64,000 nucleotides of DNA from Dysgonomonas sp. PF1-14 (GTDB taxonomy: Bacteria > Bacteroidota > Bacteroidia > Bacteroidales > Dysgonomonadaceae). Position numbers and translations under genes: made by a program. Below the pieces are notes generated by a model. The model was not told the DNA's origin, made no database searches, and worked only from the letters and a program-made list of their open reading frames with translations. The DNA lies in contig NZ_JARXWN010000004.1 of NCBI RefSeq assembly GCF_029892965.1, forward strand, positions 186,001 to 250,000. Reading direction: 5' to 3'. Shown in pieces: positions 46,522 through 55,111 of the stretch (positions within the stretch are counted from its first letter, which is position 1; every line of letters begins with the position of its first letter).

Positions 46522-46535
46522 TGCAAACGATTGGA
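46522..46535. promoter_or_regulatory. LacI/MalR-like operator variant upstream of susC
   Basis: TGCAAACGATTGGA matches the susB palindrome TGCAAACGTTTGCA at 11 of 14 positions, with the left half and central CG intact. It lies in the 719-base divergent region between susC and the efflux operon, about 160 bases upstream of the leader ORF. The rest of the region (46108-46826) is AT-rich with no other gene seen. Confidence 0.4.
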
Positions 46536-46826
46536 GGATATGTACTTTTTGAGGATGCTTATGTGTCTATATTTTAGGGCTTTTATTATATCTTTTTGTT
46601 AATTTATGATATGCGGAGAGTGAAATACCAATTACTATTTTATAAATTTGTGACGTCTAACAACATTATTGTGAAATAAAAAACAAATCGATACAGAGAA
46701 TTGTTAATTATATGACTTAACCAGTTGCTCACAGTAGCAGAATGCCCCTGTGTTGTATATTTATTAACAAGGTAATGATGAAATAGTTTAATATAGGAAT
46801 CAGCAATCTATCTATAAATAAATTAT

Positions 46827-47999
46827 ATGAATAATAGAAAATCTGTTTTTTTTCTGGCAATCTTGTGCCTGGCATTGCTCGGTGCGTGTAAAAAGACGAC
46901 AGAGAATCCCCCTATCGTTGAGGTGGAACCCGTTACGGTCGACAATATCGAGATCTATGGAGAATATGTCGGGCTTATCAAGGCTTCCCGCAATGTAGAG
47001 ATACATGCCAGAGTAGAGGGCTTTTTGGAAAGGATGACCTTTATAGAAGGTAAAGAAGTGAAAGCCGGAGAGGCATTATTCTACATAAACAACAAACCTT
47101 ACAAAGCGAAAGTAGAAAAAGCCAAAGCCCAGCTTAAACGTGATGAGGCTAAAGAACTGAAAGCCGAAAGTGACCTGAAACGTATAGAACCTCTCTATAA
47201 CCAGAATGCAGCCAGTAGGCTCGATTTGGATAATGCTGTTGCGGCCCTCAATATGTCGAAGGCAGATGTATTGATGAGTAAAGCCGACTTGGAACAGGCC
47301 GAGCTCGAACTCAGCTATACAGTGGTGCGCTCACCATTGTCGGGTTATATAAGCGAACGCTATGTAGATATAGGAACGCTGGTAGGCAATTCGAAGTCGT
47401 TATTGGCTACTGTTGTTAAACGTGATACAGTACAGGTCGATTTTAAACTGACATCACTCGATTATTTGCGGAGTCAACGCCGTAATGTACATCTGGGTGA
47501 ACTGGATACCACACGCTCGTGGCAGCCTACAGTAATCGTTACTCTTGCCGATAACTCGGTGTACAGCCAGCGCGGAATTGTAGACTTTGCATCCCCGCAG
47601 GTAGATCCGAAGACGGGAACTTTCGGTGTGCGTGCCGAGTTGCCGAACCCGAATCAGGTGCTTTTGCCCGGACAGTTTACCCGTGTAAAACTGTTACTCG
47701 ATGTGCTGGAGAACGCTCTGGTAGTTCCGCGTAAAGCAGTTTCTATAGAAAAAGGTGGGGCATTCATATTCGTTGTGCTGCCTGATGATATTGTTGAAAA
47801 GCGATTTGTAGAAACAGGTCCCGAACAGAATAATAAGATAGTGGTGACAAGAGGACTGGCCGAAGGAGAGCGCATTGTGGTGGAAGGATTCCAGAAACTC
47901 ACGCATGGGCAAAAAGTTTTGCCTCGCACACAGGAAGAAGAGCAGCGGATAGAGGCGGAAAAGAAAGCCCAAGAATTAAATAAGGAGGATAACGAATGA
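46827..47999 (+). CDS. RND efflux periplasmic adaptor lipoprotein (AcrA/MexA type)
   Basis: The 390-residue product is a lipoprotein (LLGAC, Cys at 21) with the adaptor order: N-terminal beta strands, lipoyl half (VEIHARVEGFLERMTFIEGKEVKAGE), a helical hairpin with YNQNAASRLDLDNAVAAL, second lipoyl half (SYTVVRSPLSGYISERYVDIGTLV), beta-barrel and membrane-proximal domain (VPRKAVSIEKGGAFIFVV). It links the inner-membrane pump to the outer-membrane channel. Its last codon overlaps the pump start by ATGA, showing translational coupling. There is no His-rich region, in contrast to the metal-efflux adaptor. Confidence 0.92.
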   Translation: MNNRKSVFFLAILCLALLGACKKTTENPPIVEVEPVTVDNIEIYGEYVGLIKASRNVEIHARVEGFLERMTFIEGKEVKAGEALFYINNKPYKAKVEKAKAQLKRDEAKELKAESDLKRIEPLYNQNAASRLDLDNAVAALNMSKADVLMSKADLEQAELELSYTVVRSPLSGYISERYVDIGTLVGNSKSLLATVVKRDTVQVDFKLTSLDYLRSQRRNVHLGELDTTRSWQPTVIVTLADNSVYSQRGIVDFASPQVDPKTGTFGVRAELPNPNQVLLPGQFTRVKLLLDVLENALVVPRKAVSIEKGGAFIFVVLPDDIVEKRFVETGPEQNNKIVVTRGLAEGERIVVEGFQKLTHGQKVLPRTQEEEQRIEAEKKAQELNKEDNE

Positions 48000-50900
48000 G
48001 TCCCGGATTTTTCATAGAACGCCCCGTCTTATCCACCGTACTATCTTTGTTGATAGTGATTATCGGTATCATAGGACTGGTGCTTTTACCCATAGAGCAA
48101 TATCCGCAGATAACACCGCCTGTGGTGAAGATAAGCGCATCTTATCCCGGAGCTAATGCTACTACGGTGTCGCAGGCTGTAGCTACGCCTATCGAACAAG
48201 AGCTGAACGGTACACCCGGTATGATATATATGGAGTCGAGCAGTTCCAATTCGGGGGGACTATCTGTAACAGTAACTTTCGATGTAAGTACAAATGCCGA
48301 TCTTGCTGCCGTTGAAATACAAAACAGGGTAAAACTGGCCGAATCGCGGCTTCCGGCAGAGGTGCTGCAAAGTGGTATATCGGTAGAGAAACAAGCTCCC
48401 GGACAGTTGATGACCATTGCCTTGACTTCCGATGATCCCAAATATGACGAAATATACCTTAGCAACTATGCTACAATAAATATACTGGACGTCATCAGGC
48501 GTATTCCCGGAGTAGGGCGTGTATCCAATGTGGGTAGTCGCTACTATGGCATGCAGATATGGGTGTACCCCGACAGGCTTGCCAGCTTTGGACTGACGAT
48601 AAAAGATTTGCAAAATGCACTTAAAGATCAGAACCGTGAATCGGCAGCAGGCGAACTGGGAAAACAACCGATTGTAAATGTCGATGTATCTATGCCCATT
48701 ACGGCACAGGGGCGTCTGTCTACAGTAAGTGAGTTTGAAGACATTGTTGTAAAAGCCGATAATGACGGATCGTTTATCCGTATGCGTGACGTAGCCAGAG
48801 TATCGCTCGAAGCCTCGTCTTACAATACAGAAAGCGGACTGAACGGTAAATATGCTACTATGCTTAGTATATACATGCTTCCGGGTGCTAATGCGATGGA
48901 AGTAGCTGATGAGGTAAAGACCGCTATGGTACAGATCAAAAATGACTTTCCGGAAGGACTCGATTATCTGATTCCTTTCGATATGACCGAATATATCGGT
49001 GAGTCTATCCATGAGGTGTACAAGACATTATTCGAAGCTCTCTTTTTGGTTATCGCCGTTGTATTCCTTTCATTACAGAACTGGAGGGCATCTATTATCC
49101 CTATTGTTGCCGTACCTATATCGCTGATCGGTACATTCGGGTTTATGCTGGCTATGGGCTTTTCGCTGAATATGCTTACGCTACTCGGATTGGTACTGTC
49201 TATCGGTATTGTTGTCGATGATGCCATTGTTGTCGTCGAGAATGTCGAGCGTATCATGGAGGAGAAAAAGATCGGTGCGCGTGAGGCTACACATCTGGCT
49301 ATGAAACAGCTTGCCGGAGCATTGGTTGCTACTTCTTTGGTGTTGGCAGCCGTATTTGTTCCTGTGAGTTTCCTCGATGGTATTACAGGTTCGCTATATC
49401 GTCAGTTTTCGGTAACTATAGTTGTGTCTGTTCTTATATCGGCAGTAGTGGCTCTGACGCTGAGTCCGGCGATGTGTGCCATTATTCTGCGTCCGTCCAA
49501 TCATCACGAGAAAAAGAATATTGTTTTCCGTAAAATAAATTTATGGCTTAGTCAGGGCAATACCAAATATGCAAACATTCTGATGAAGGTTATAAACAAC
49601 CCCCGCAGAATACTTGCCGGATTTGGTATGGTGCTTGTGTTTATATTCGTGCTGAATAAGGTTGTACCTACAAGCTTTATTCCGCAGGAAGATCAGGGAT
49701 ATTTTACTGTCGAACTCGAAATGCCCGAAGGTACTACGCTCGAACGTATGCGTACAGTGACAGACAGGGCGATAAGCTATCTCGATCATCATCCTGCTGT
49801 AGAATATGTGCAGAATGTTACAGGCTCAAGTCCGCGTGTAGGAACTAATCAGGGGCGTACAACACTTACTGTGATACTGAAATCGTGGAAAGAGAGAAGT
49901 GTCGGAGTAGATGAAGTAATGCGTGATGCCCAGAAAGAATTTTATGACTACCCTGAAATAAGGGCATTTGTAAGCCGTCCGCCTGCTATACCCGGACTAG
50001 GTTCGGCAGGAGGTGTGGAAATGAAGTTGCAGGCACGTTCCGATGCTAAATGGGAAGACCTTGTAGCAGCTACAGATACATTTATGTATTATGCTGAGAA
50101 ATCGAAAGTGTTGTCGAATGTATCTTCATCCCTGCAACCCGAAATCCCGCAATTGTACTTCGATGTAGATCGCGATCAGGCGATGCTGCTCGGTGTGCCG
50201 ATGTCGGATATATTTTCTACAATGAAGGCCTATCTGGGTTCGGTATATGTCAATGACTTCAATATGTTTAACCGTATATATAAAGTCTATATACAGGCCG
50301 ATCAGTCGTATCGTGCTAAAGCCGAAGATATAAATCTGTTTTTCGTGAAAACGGCAAATGGTGACATGGTGCCGCTTACCGCACTGGGCAGGACAAGCTA
50401 CACTACGGGGCCGGGTAATATCACCCGTTTCAATATGTACACATCTGCATCCATGCAGGTAACGCCCGCATCGGGTTATAGCTCGGGACAGGCGATGAGC
50501 GAGATAGAAAAAATAAGAAAAGAACATTTGCCCGAAAATATAGGTGTGGCATGGAGCGGACTCTCCTTTCAGGAGCAGAAAGCAAGCGGGCAGACAGGAG
50601 TTGTTCTAGGATTGGTATTCCTTTTTGTCTTTCTTTTCCTTGCCGCTTTGTACGAAAGTTGGACTGTGCCTATATCGGTGTTGTTATCGCTGCCGATTGC
50701 CGCACTGGGAGCATTTCTGGGTATCTGGATTCTGGGGCTGGACAACGATGTCTATTTCCAGATCGGTCTGGTGACGCTTATCGGTCTGGCAGCAAAGAAT
50801 GCCATTCTGATAGTCGAATTTGCAAAGATACAGGTCGATTCCGGTATGCAGCCGATATTTGCAGCCATGCAGGCAGCTAAGCTGCGTTTCCGTCCTATAC

Positions 50901-51145
50901 TGATGACCTCTCTGGCTTTCGTGTTGGGTATGTTGCCGATGGTTATTGCTTCGGGACCCGGTTCGGCCAGCAGGCATTCCATCGGTACGGGAGTATTCTT
51001 CGGTATGATTATTGCTATTACTTTTGGTATAATACTTGTACCATTCTTCTTTGTAATGGTGTACAAGGCAAAAGAAAAGTTTAAGATACCGGAACTGAAG
51101 TTCCCTGAGTTTCTGAAATTGAAGAAACTGATAAAAAAAGCTTGA
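47996..51145 (+). CDS. HAE1-type multidrug RND efflux pump (AcrB-like)
   Basis: The 1049-residue product has the AcrB-family start SPGFFIERPVLSTVLSLLIVI and the sequence PIEQYPQITPPVVKISASYPGA. The proton-relay motif in the fourth helix is GIVVDDAIVVVENVERIM with two adjacent Asp. Later signatures include FIPQEDQGYFTVELEMPEGT and GLAAKNAILIVEFAK. It exports hydrophobic compounds such as drugs, bile salts or dyes from the inner membrane and periplasm. It overlaps the adaptor gene by 4 bases and is followed after 1 base by the channel gene, so all three are one operon. No regulator gene is adjacent. Confidence 0.94.
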   Translation: MSPGFFIERPVLSTVLSLLIVIIGIIGLVLLPIEQYPQITPPVVKISASYPGANATTVSQAVATPIEQELNGTPGMIYMESSSSNSGGLSVTVTFDVSTNADLAAVEIQNRVKLAESRLPAEVLQSGISVEKQAPGQLMTIALTSDDPKYDEIYLSNYATINILDVIRRIPGVGRVSNVGSRYYGMQIWVYPDRLASFGLTIKDLQNALKDQNRESAAGELGKQPIVNVDVSMPITAQGRLSTVSEFEDIVVKADNDGSFIRMRDVARVSLEASSYNTESGLNGKYATMLSIYMLPGANAMEVADEVKTAMVQIKNDFPEGLDYLIPFDMTEYIGESIHEVYKTLFEALFLVIAVVFLSLQNWRASIIPIVAVPISLIGTFGFMLAMGFSLNMLTLLGLVLSIGIVVDDAIVVVENVERIMEEKKIGAREATHLAMKQLAGALVATSLVLAAVFVPVSFLDGITGSLYRQFSVTIVVSVLISAVVALTLSPAMCAIILRPSNHHEKKNIVFRKINLWLSQGNTKYANILMKVINNPRRILAGFGMVLVFIFVLNKVVPTSFIPQEDQGYFTVELEMPEGTTLERMRTVTDRAISYLDHHPAVEYVQNVTGSSPRVGTNQGRTTLTVILKSWKERSVGVDEVMRDAQKEFYDYPEIRAFVSRPPAIPGLGSAGGVEMKLQARSDAKWEDLVAATDTFMYYAEKSKVLSNVSSSLQPEIPQLYFDVDRDQAMLLGVPMSDIFSTMKAYLGSVYVNDFNMFNRIYKVYIQADQSYRAKAEDINLFFVKTANGDMVPLTALGRTSYTTGPGNITRFNMYTSASMQVTPASGYSSGQAMSEIEKIRKEHLPENIGVAWSGLSFQEQKASGQTGVVLGLVFLFVFLFLAALYESWTVPISVLLSLPIAALGAFLGIWILGLDNDVYFQIGLVTLIGLAAKNAILIVEFAKIQVDSGMQPIFAAMQAAKLRFRPILMTSLAFVLGMLPMVIASGPGSASRHSIGTGVFFGMIIAITFGIILVPFFFVMVYKAKEKFKIPELKFPEFLKLKKLIKKA

Positions 51146-51146
51146 A

Positions 51147-52520
51147 ATGAATAAGATAAAATATATACTGGCATTATCACTTATCCTTCTTTCTTCGTGT
51201 AAGATAGGGCAGAAGTACGAACAGCCTCAGATGGATATGCCTCAGACTTTCGAAACGCGGGGCATGATAGAGGGTAATGCTTCCGACATAGGATGGAGTA
51301 CACTCTATTCGGATACTGTGCTACAAGGCTTGATAACGAAAGCATTGGAGCACAACAAAGATATGCTTGTGGCCACCGCCCGTATAAAAGAGATGGCCGC
51401 GAACAAACGCATTAGTTTTGCAAATATGTTTCCCGAGCTAGGGGGAGAAATTGCCGGACAACGCGAATATACCAATTATGGTGGTGATGCTAAGTCGTAT
51501 GACCCGGAGGTTAGGGCAAATCTGAATGTGTCGTGGGAACTGGATATATGGGGTAAACTACGTTGGGCAAATGATGCCGGAGTAGCAGCTTATATGCAGA
51601 CAGTGGAGGCTCAGCGTGCGCTTCATCTGACCATTGTAGCACAGGTGGCACAATCGTATTTTGAATTGAAGTCTCTCGACCGTCAGCTTGAAATAGTAAA
51701 ACAGACACTAGATGCCCGCCGCGAAGGAGTCCGCTTTGCAAAGTTGCGCTACGAAGGCGGATTGACATCCGAGATACCCTATCGTCAGAGTCTTGTGGAG
51801 CTGGCACGTACCGAAACGCTTATTCCGGCTCTGGAAAATGAAATAAAGCTGAAAGAGAATGACTTATTTGTCTTGGTTGGTGAATTTCCATCAGGTGCTA
51901 TCGCCAGAGGTGAAGATATAGATCATCAGCAAGTACCTCAAAGCCTGCCTGTCGATCTGCCATCGTCGTTACTGAAACGCCGCCCCGATATGATGCAGGC
52001 AGAGCAAAAACTGATAGAGGCAAATGCAGAAGTCGGAATCGCTTATACCGAGATGTTTCCGTCATTGCGCCTCACAGGGCGTCTGGGAGGTGAGAACTCG
52101 GAACTGACCGACTTCCTGAAAAGCCCTACATGGTTTATCTCAGGGGTACTGACAGGCCCTATATTCAATATGGGAAAGAATAAGGCAAAGCATAATGCAG
52201 CTAAAGCTGCGTACGAGCAGGAAGTGTACGGTTACGAAAAATCTGTATTGGAAGCATTCAAGGAAGTGAACAACTCGATCAATACATTCAATAAAATGAA
52301 AGAAGTGTACCGCTCACAGCAGGCATTGTACAATTCGGCCAAGTCGTACCACGAACTGGCCACCCTGCAATATGTGAACGGGGTAATCAGTTATATAGAT
52401 GTATTGGATGCTCAGCGTCAGTTGTTCGATGCCGAGATAGCCCTCAATAAAGCTACGCTGAACGAACTTGTGTCTGTTGTTGCTTTATATAAAGCACTGG
52501 GGGGTGGATTGGTGAAATAA
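51147..52520 (+). CDS. TolC-family outer-membrane efflux lipoprotein (OprM/NodT type)
   Basis: The 457-residue product is a lipoprotein (LSSC, Cys at 18) with the NodT/OprM-type opening IGQKYEQPQMDMPQTF, the motif NVSWELDIWGKLRWAN, the repeat start SSLLKRRPDMMQAEQKLIEANAEVGI, and YIDVLDAQRQLFDAEIALNKA near the end. It forms the trimeric exit duct for the adjacent HAE1 pump. The Cys lipid anchor distinguishes it from the metal-efflux channel at 9466-10653, which has a plain signal peptide. Confidence 0.92.
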   Translation: MNKIKYILALSLILLSSCKIGQKYEQPQMDMPQTFETRGMIEGNASDIGWSTLYSDTVLQGLITKALEHNKDMLVATARIKEMAANKRISFANMFPELGGEIAGQREYTNYGGDAKSYDPEVRANLNVSWELDIWGKLRWANDAGVAAYMQTVEAQRALHLTIVAQVAQSYFELKSLDRQLEIVKQTLDARREGVRFAKLRYEGGLTSEIPYRQSLVELARTETLIPALENEIKLKENDLFVLVGEFPSGAIARGEDIDHQQVPQSLPVDLPSSLLKRRPDMMQAEQKLIEANAEVGIAYTEMFPSLRLTGRLGGENSELTDFLKSPTWFISGVLTGPIFNMGKNKAKHNAAKAAYEQEVYGYEKSVLEAFKEVNNSINTFNKMKEVYRSQQALYNSAKSYHELATLQYVNGVISYIDVLDAQRQLFDAEIALNKATLNELVSVVALYKALGGGLVK

Positions 52521-52573
52521 GGTTCGTTTCAATAGATAGAGAATAATTTCCAGTTTATCATTGGTATAATTAG

Positions 52574-52648
52574 CCCTTTGTGTCTTTTGTGGTACTAGAA
52601 GAGCTTAACCACGATGAACACAAAGTTTTACACGAAGGTCACAAAGTG
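52574..52648. repeat. copy of the CACAAAG/CTTTGTG dispersed repeat
   Basis: CCCTTTGTGTCTTTTGTGGT at the left and ACCACGATGAACACAAAG and GGTCACAAAG at the right form imperfect inverted copies. The same vocabulary recurs at 56697-56785 inside the inverted-repeat element. Confidence 0.55.
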
Positions 52649-52679
52649 TGTTTGTAACAGGTTGATATTTAATGAGCTT

Positions 52680-53225
52680 TTATTTTGCATAAAGTCTATT
52701 ATACTTATCTAAATCTTCCACAACCAGAGGAACATTCGGATTGTGTTCATCAAAGAAATTTCCTATTTTGGAGAATATGCTGTCATCGGTCGTATTGCCT
52801 GCATTTGTCCATTCTCCCGAAGGTTCGATATGACCGTCCTCTACTCCATTTTTGTAAAATGTTGTTCCTTCCGACAGGTTATCATATACAGCAACATGAA
52901 TATCTCCTCCATCGGGCACCATCATCCATTTAATCCTGCCATTCAGGATGGCTTGTTCCCGAATACTGCGGTTTTCATCACCTTTCGTTACTGTCCACGT
53001 CTCGTAGCGCAGAAAGAACTGTCCGGTGTACCAGGTAGTCTGTTCCTCATCCGGTCGCACAAGGCGTACCATGTCGGTAAGGTATACGATATGCTTATCG
53101 GTTTCTTCGAGAATACAGAGTGATTTTGCTTTTATACTGTCCATGTCTGGTTGGGTTTTATCTCCCTGAGCAAAACAAGCGGTTGTTATTGTAAGGAGAG
53201 TCAGAATAATTATTGCTTTTTTCAT
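52680..53225 (-). CDS. exported hypothetical protein, tandem copy 2
   Basis: The 181-residue product has a signal peptide (MKKAIIILTLLTITTACFAQ) and is a clear paralogue of the gene 19 bases upstream (53245-53775). Both share DSIKAKxLCxLEETDKHIVY, a FLRYETWT block and a VPDGG/TPDGG turn. The paralogues diverge in the C-terminal half. No known domain is recognised. It is probably periplasmic or surface exposed, and probably co-transcribed with its twin. Confidence 0.65.
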   Translation of the reverse strand: MKKAIIILTLLTITTACFAQGDKTQPDMDSIKAKSLCILEETDKHIVYLTDMVRLVRPDEEQTTWYTGQFFLRYETWTVTKGDENRSIREQAILNGRIKWMMVPDGGDIHVAVYDNLSEGTTFYKNGVEDGHIEPSGEWTNAGNTTDDSIFSKIGNFFDEHNPNVPLVVEDLDKYNRLYAK

Positions 53226-53244
53226 TGTGCATTTCGTCTTTGTT

Positions 53245-53775
53245 CTATCTCCCTAAATCTTCCACAATCACAGGAATATCCTTTATATTCTGGTGGAAAT
53301 AATCATCTACTTTAGTTGGTATTCCATCATCGCCCGAAAGGCCGAAATCTTCCCATTCTCCTGAAGGTAGAACATGTTGCACCGGTTGTACGTTTTTATG
53401 ATATGCGTAGAATTCAACTCTATTTTGGTAAACATTAGCATCATAACTTCCACCATCAGGTGTTGCAATGCGCTCGGGCTTACAATATAATACACTGCGA
53501 TTTTGTATACTGTATTCTTTATCGTCTTTCGAGATAGTCCACGTCTCGTAGCGTAGAAATAGTTCATTGCCTCCGGCGTACCACGACAGTTCGTCTCCGG
53601 ATTTCCGGACTAGGCGTGTCATATTGGTAAGATATACGATATGCTTATCGGTTTCTTCGAGAACACAGAGTGCTTTTGCTTTTATACTGTCCATGTTGGG
53701 TTGGGTTTTATCTCCCTGAGCAGAACAGGCGGTCGTTATTGCAAGGAGTGTAAGGATGATTATTGCTTTTTTCAT
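53245..53775 (-). CDS. exported hypothetical protein, tandem copy 1
   Basis: The 176-residue product has a signal peptide (MKKAIIILTLLAITTACSAQ), almost identical to that of the gene downstream. The first ~60 residues of the two proteins are nearly the same (GDKTQPNMDSIKAKALCVLE) and the rest has drifted, pointing to a fairly recent tandem duplication with relaxed or diversifying selection on the C-terminal part. Function unknown. The first gene of the pair has a near-consensus promoter. Confidence 0.65.
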   Translation of the reverse strand: MKKAIIILTLLAITTACSAQGDKTQPNMDSIKAKALCVLEETDKHIVYLTNMTRLVRKSGDELSWYAGGNELFLRYETWTISKDDKEYSIQNRSVLYCKPERIATPDGGSYDANVYQNRVEFYAYHKNVQPVQHVLPSGEWEDFGLSGDDGIPTKVDDYFHQNIKDIPVIVEDLGR

Positions 53776-53802
53776 TGTGTGTTTCTTTTGTGTTAGGTGT
53801 AG

Positions 53803-53810
53803 TAAAGATA
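53803..53810 (-). promoter_or_regulatory. -7-like promoter element of the tandem hypothetical pair
   Basis: The minus strand reads TATCTTTA, one base from TAnnTTTG, 27 bases before the ATG at 53775. No similar element is seen in the 19-base gap before the second copy. Confidence 0.4.
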
Positions 53811-53888
53811 TGATATTCTGTTAAAAAACTGCATTATTTGTAATTAAGGTTATCACTATACAAAACATAAACCAAACTTATTAAAATT

Positions 53889-54539
53889 ATGGCAAAATAT
53901 AGCGAAGAACTGACCGAAAAAATTGCTGATCTGATAGCAATAGAACTTTACTCGGTATCGGAAGTATGTATGGTATTAAACATCAGCCGGAAAACGTTTT
54001 ATAGCTGGATGAAGACACAGCCTTATTTTCGGGAGGAAATAGAAAAGGCTCAGGAACAGCGTGACGATGTCGCATTTTCGTTGGCGATGTCTTCGTTGAA
54101 GAAGAAATTAAATAATTATACCCTGACTGAAGAAAAAGATACCTACATCCCCGATGAGGATAATCCCGAAAGACTGATCTTCAAATCGAAGGTTATTCGT
54201 AAAAAAGAACACCTGCCCGATCTGCGCACAATAAGAATGGTACTTGATAGAGCTGACAAGAAGAAAGCGGCACGTGAAAAAGCAGAGATAGAGGCAATGC
54301 AACAGGTCGGAAAAACGGAATCTGTAACCGAAGAAGTACAGGCGGTAGAAGAGCCGTTAATGGAAAGATCAGAAAATGAGGAAGTATCTAATAATACTAC
54401 AGAAAAGGCAAATAATGATAAACCGAAAAAGGTAACATCGCAGCAGATAAAGAATAGAGTGAGGGTAATAGGGAACAGCCTCTCCAATCTCCCCAAGGGG
54501 AGGCTCCAAGGAAGGTGTTACAGTAAGGTAACAGCCTGA
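53889..54539 (+). CDS. helix-turn-helix protein, terminase-small-subunit/transposase-like N-terminus
   Basis: The 216-residue product opens with a helix-turn-helix: VSEVCMVLNISRKTFYSWMK at about 23-42, followed by FREEIEKAQEQRDDVAFSLA. That pattern is seen in phBC6A51-type and small-terminase HTH proteins. A charged helix (DRADKKKAAREKAEIEAM) and a low-complexity linker follow. The last ~20 residues (NSLSNLPKGRLQGRCYSKVT) are encoded by a CTCCCC/GGGGAG palindromic repeat, so the natural C-terminus may have been replaced by repeat insertion. No phage or transposase genes are nearby. A DNA-binding role is likely; the target is unknown. Confidence 0.6.
   Translation: MAKYSEELTEKIADLIAIELYSVSEVCMVLNISRKTFYSWMKTQPYFREEIEKAQEQRDDVAFSLAMSSLKKKLNNYTLTEEKDTYIPDEDNPERLIFKSKVIRKKEHLPDLRTIRMVLDRADKKKAAREKAEIEAMQQVGKTESVTEEVQAVEEPLMERSENEEVSNNTTEKANNDKPKKVTSQQIKNRVRVIGNSLSNLPKGRLQGRCYSKVTA
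54489..54502. repeat. palindromic repeat inside the 3' end of the HTH gene
   Basis: CTCCCC-aa-GGGGAG with flanking CAGCCTCTCCAAT and GGAGGCTCC. It is GC-rich against AT-rich surroundings and lies in frame within the last 20 codons of the HTH gene. Confidence 0.65.
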
Positions 54540-55111
54540 AAAAATAGTGTAGATGTGTTACCTTTGTTACCTTTTTATAGATGATAATAATTGATGCCAA
54601 TCAGTATTTGAGATTGTATTGAATAATCGTTCGTTTATTAGTTACTAGTTACTTCGCCCTTTGGGCAATTACAAGTTACAAGTAACCCCCTTTATTTATT
54701 GTCTCCAGATCGTGCGTCAGCCCGCGCCGTTAGCTTTATGGACGGGGTACCCGTAGGGAGAGAAAGGCGTAAAAACAAAAACGTGTTTGAGCTTAGTTGT
54801 CGGTTCGTATTATGCAAAAGCCATGAGCGAGTTTTTTTGTTTAGCCTTTGAGCCCTCTAACGGGTCGTGCTATGAAGCGGGGCGCTAAAGACTTTTTGAT
54901 TCCTTTTGGGGCTTAGGCCAAAAGGAATGCAAGCAATCTGTGATTGCGCGCAGTAGAAAATAAACAAACATATAATTTCAACTCCTGATTCGCATAATTG
55001 GTATAATAGTTCTGTTCGCAGTTTATAGGTGCGTAAAATCTTACGCCCGCAATTGTCAACGGGCGAAAGATATTTCGCTCCTACCTATGCAGATGTCGCA
55101 ATATTTCTTAG
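54540..55111. other. 572-base intergenic region packed with palindromes
   Basis: No gene is seen. It holds ATTCCTTTTGG-ggcttagg-CCAAAAGGAAT (54899-54928), a perfect 11-bp hairpin, and a multi-hairpin element at 55025-55088. It also has TTACTAGTTACTT- and TTACAAGTTACAAG-type short repeats near 54640-54685. The middle part (54710-54900) is more GC-rich than its surroundings and resembles degraded dispersed repeats more than a gene. Confidence 0.6.
55025..55088. repeat. cruciform-type palindromic repeat, second family member
   Basis: Outer arms ATAGG/CCTAT enclose side hairpins GCGTAA-aatc-TTACGC (55031-55046) and GCGAAA-gata-TTTCGC (55063-55078), with a central stem GCCCG/CGGGC (55045-55049, 55060-55064). 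The architecture matches the palindrome at 28345-28405, with different side-stem sequences. Confidence 0.7.
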
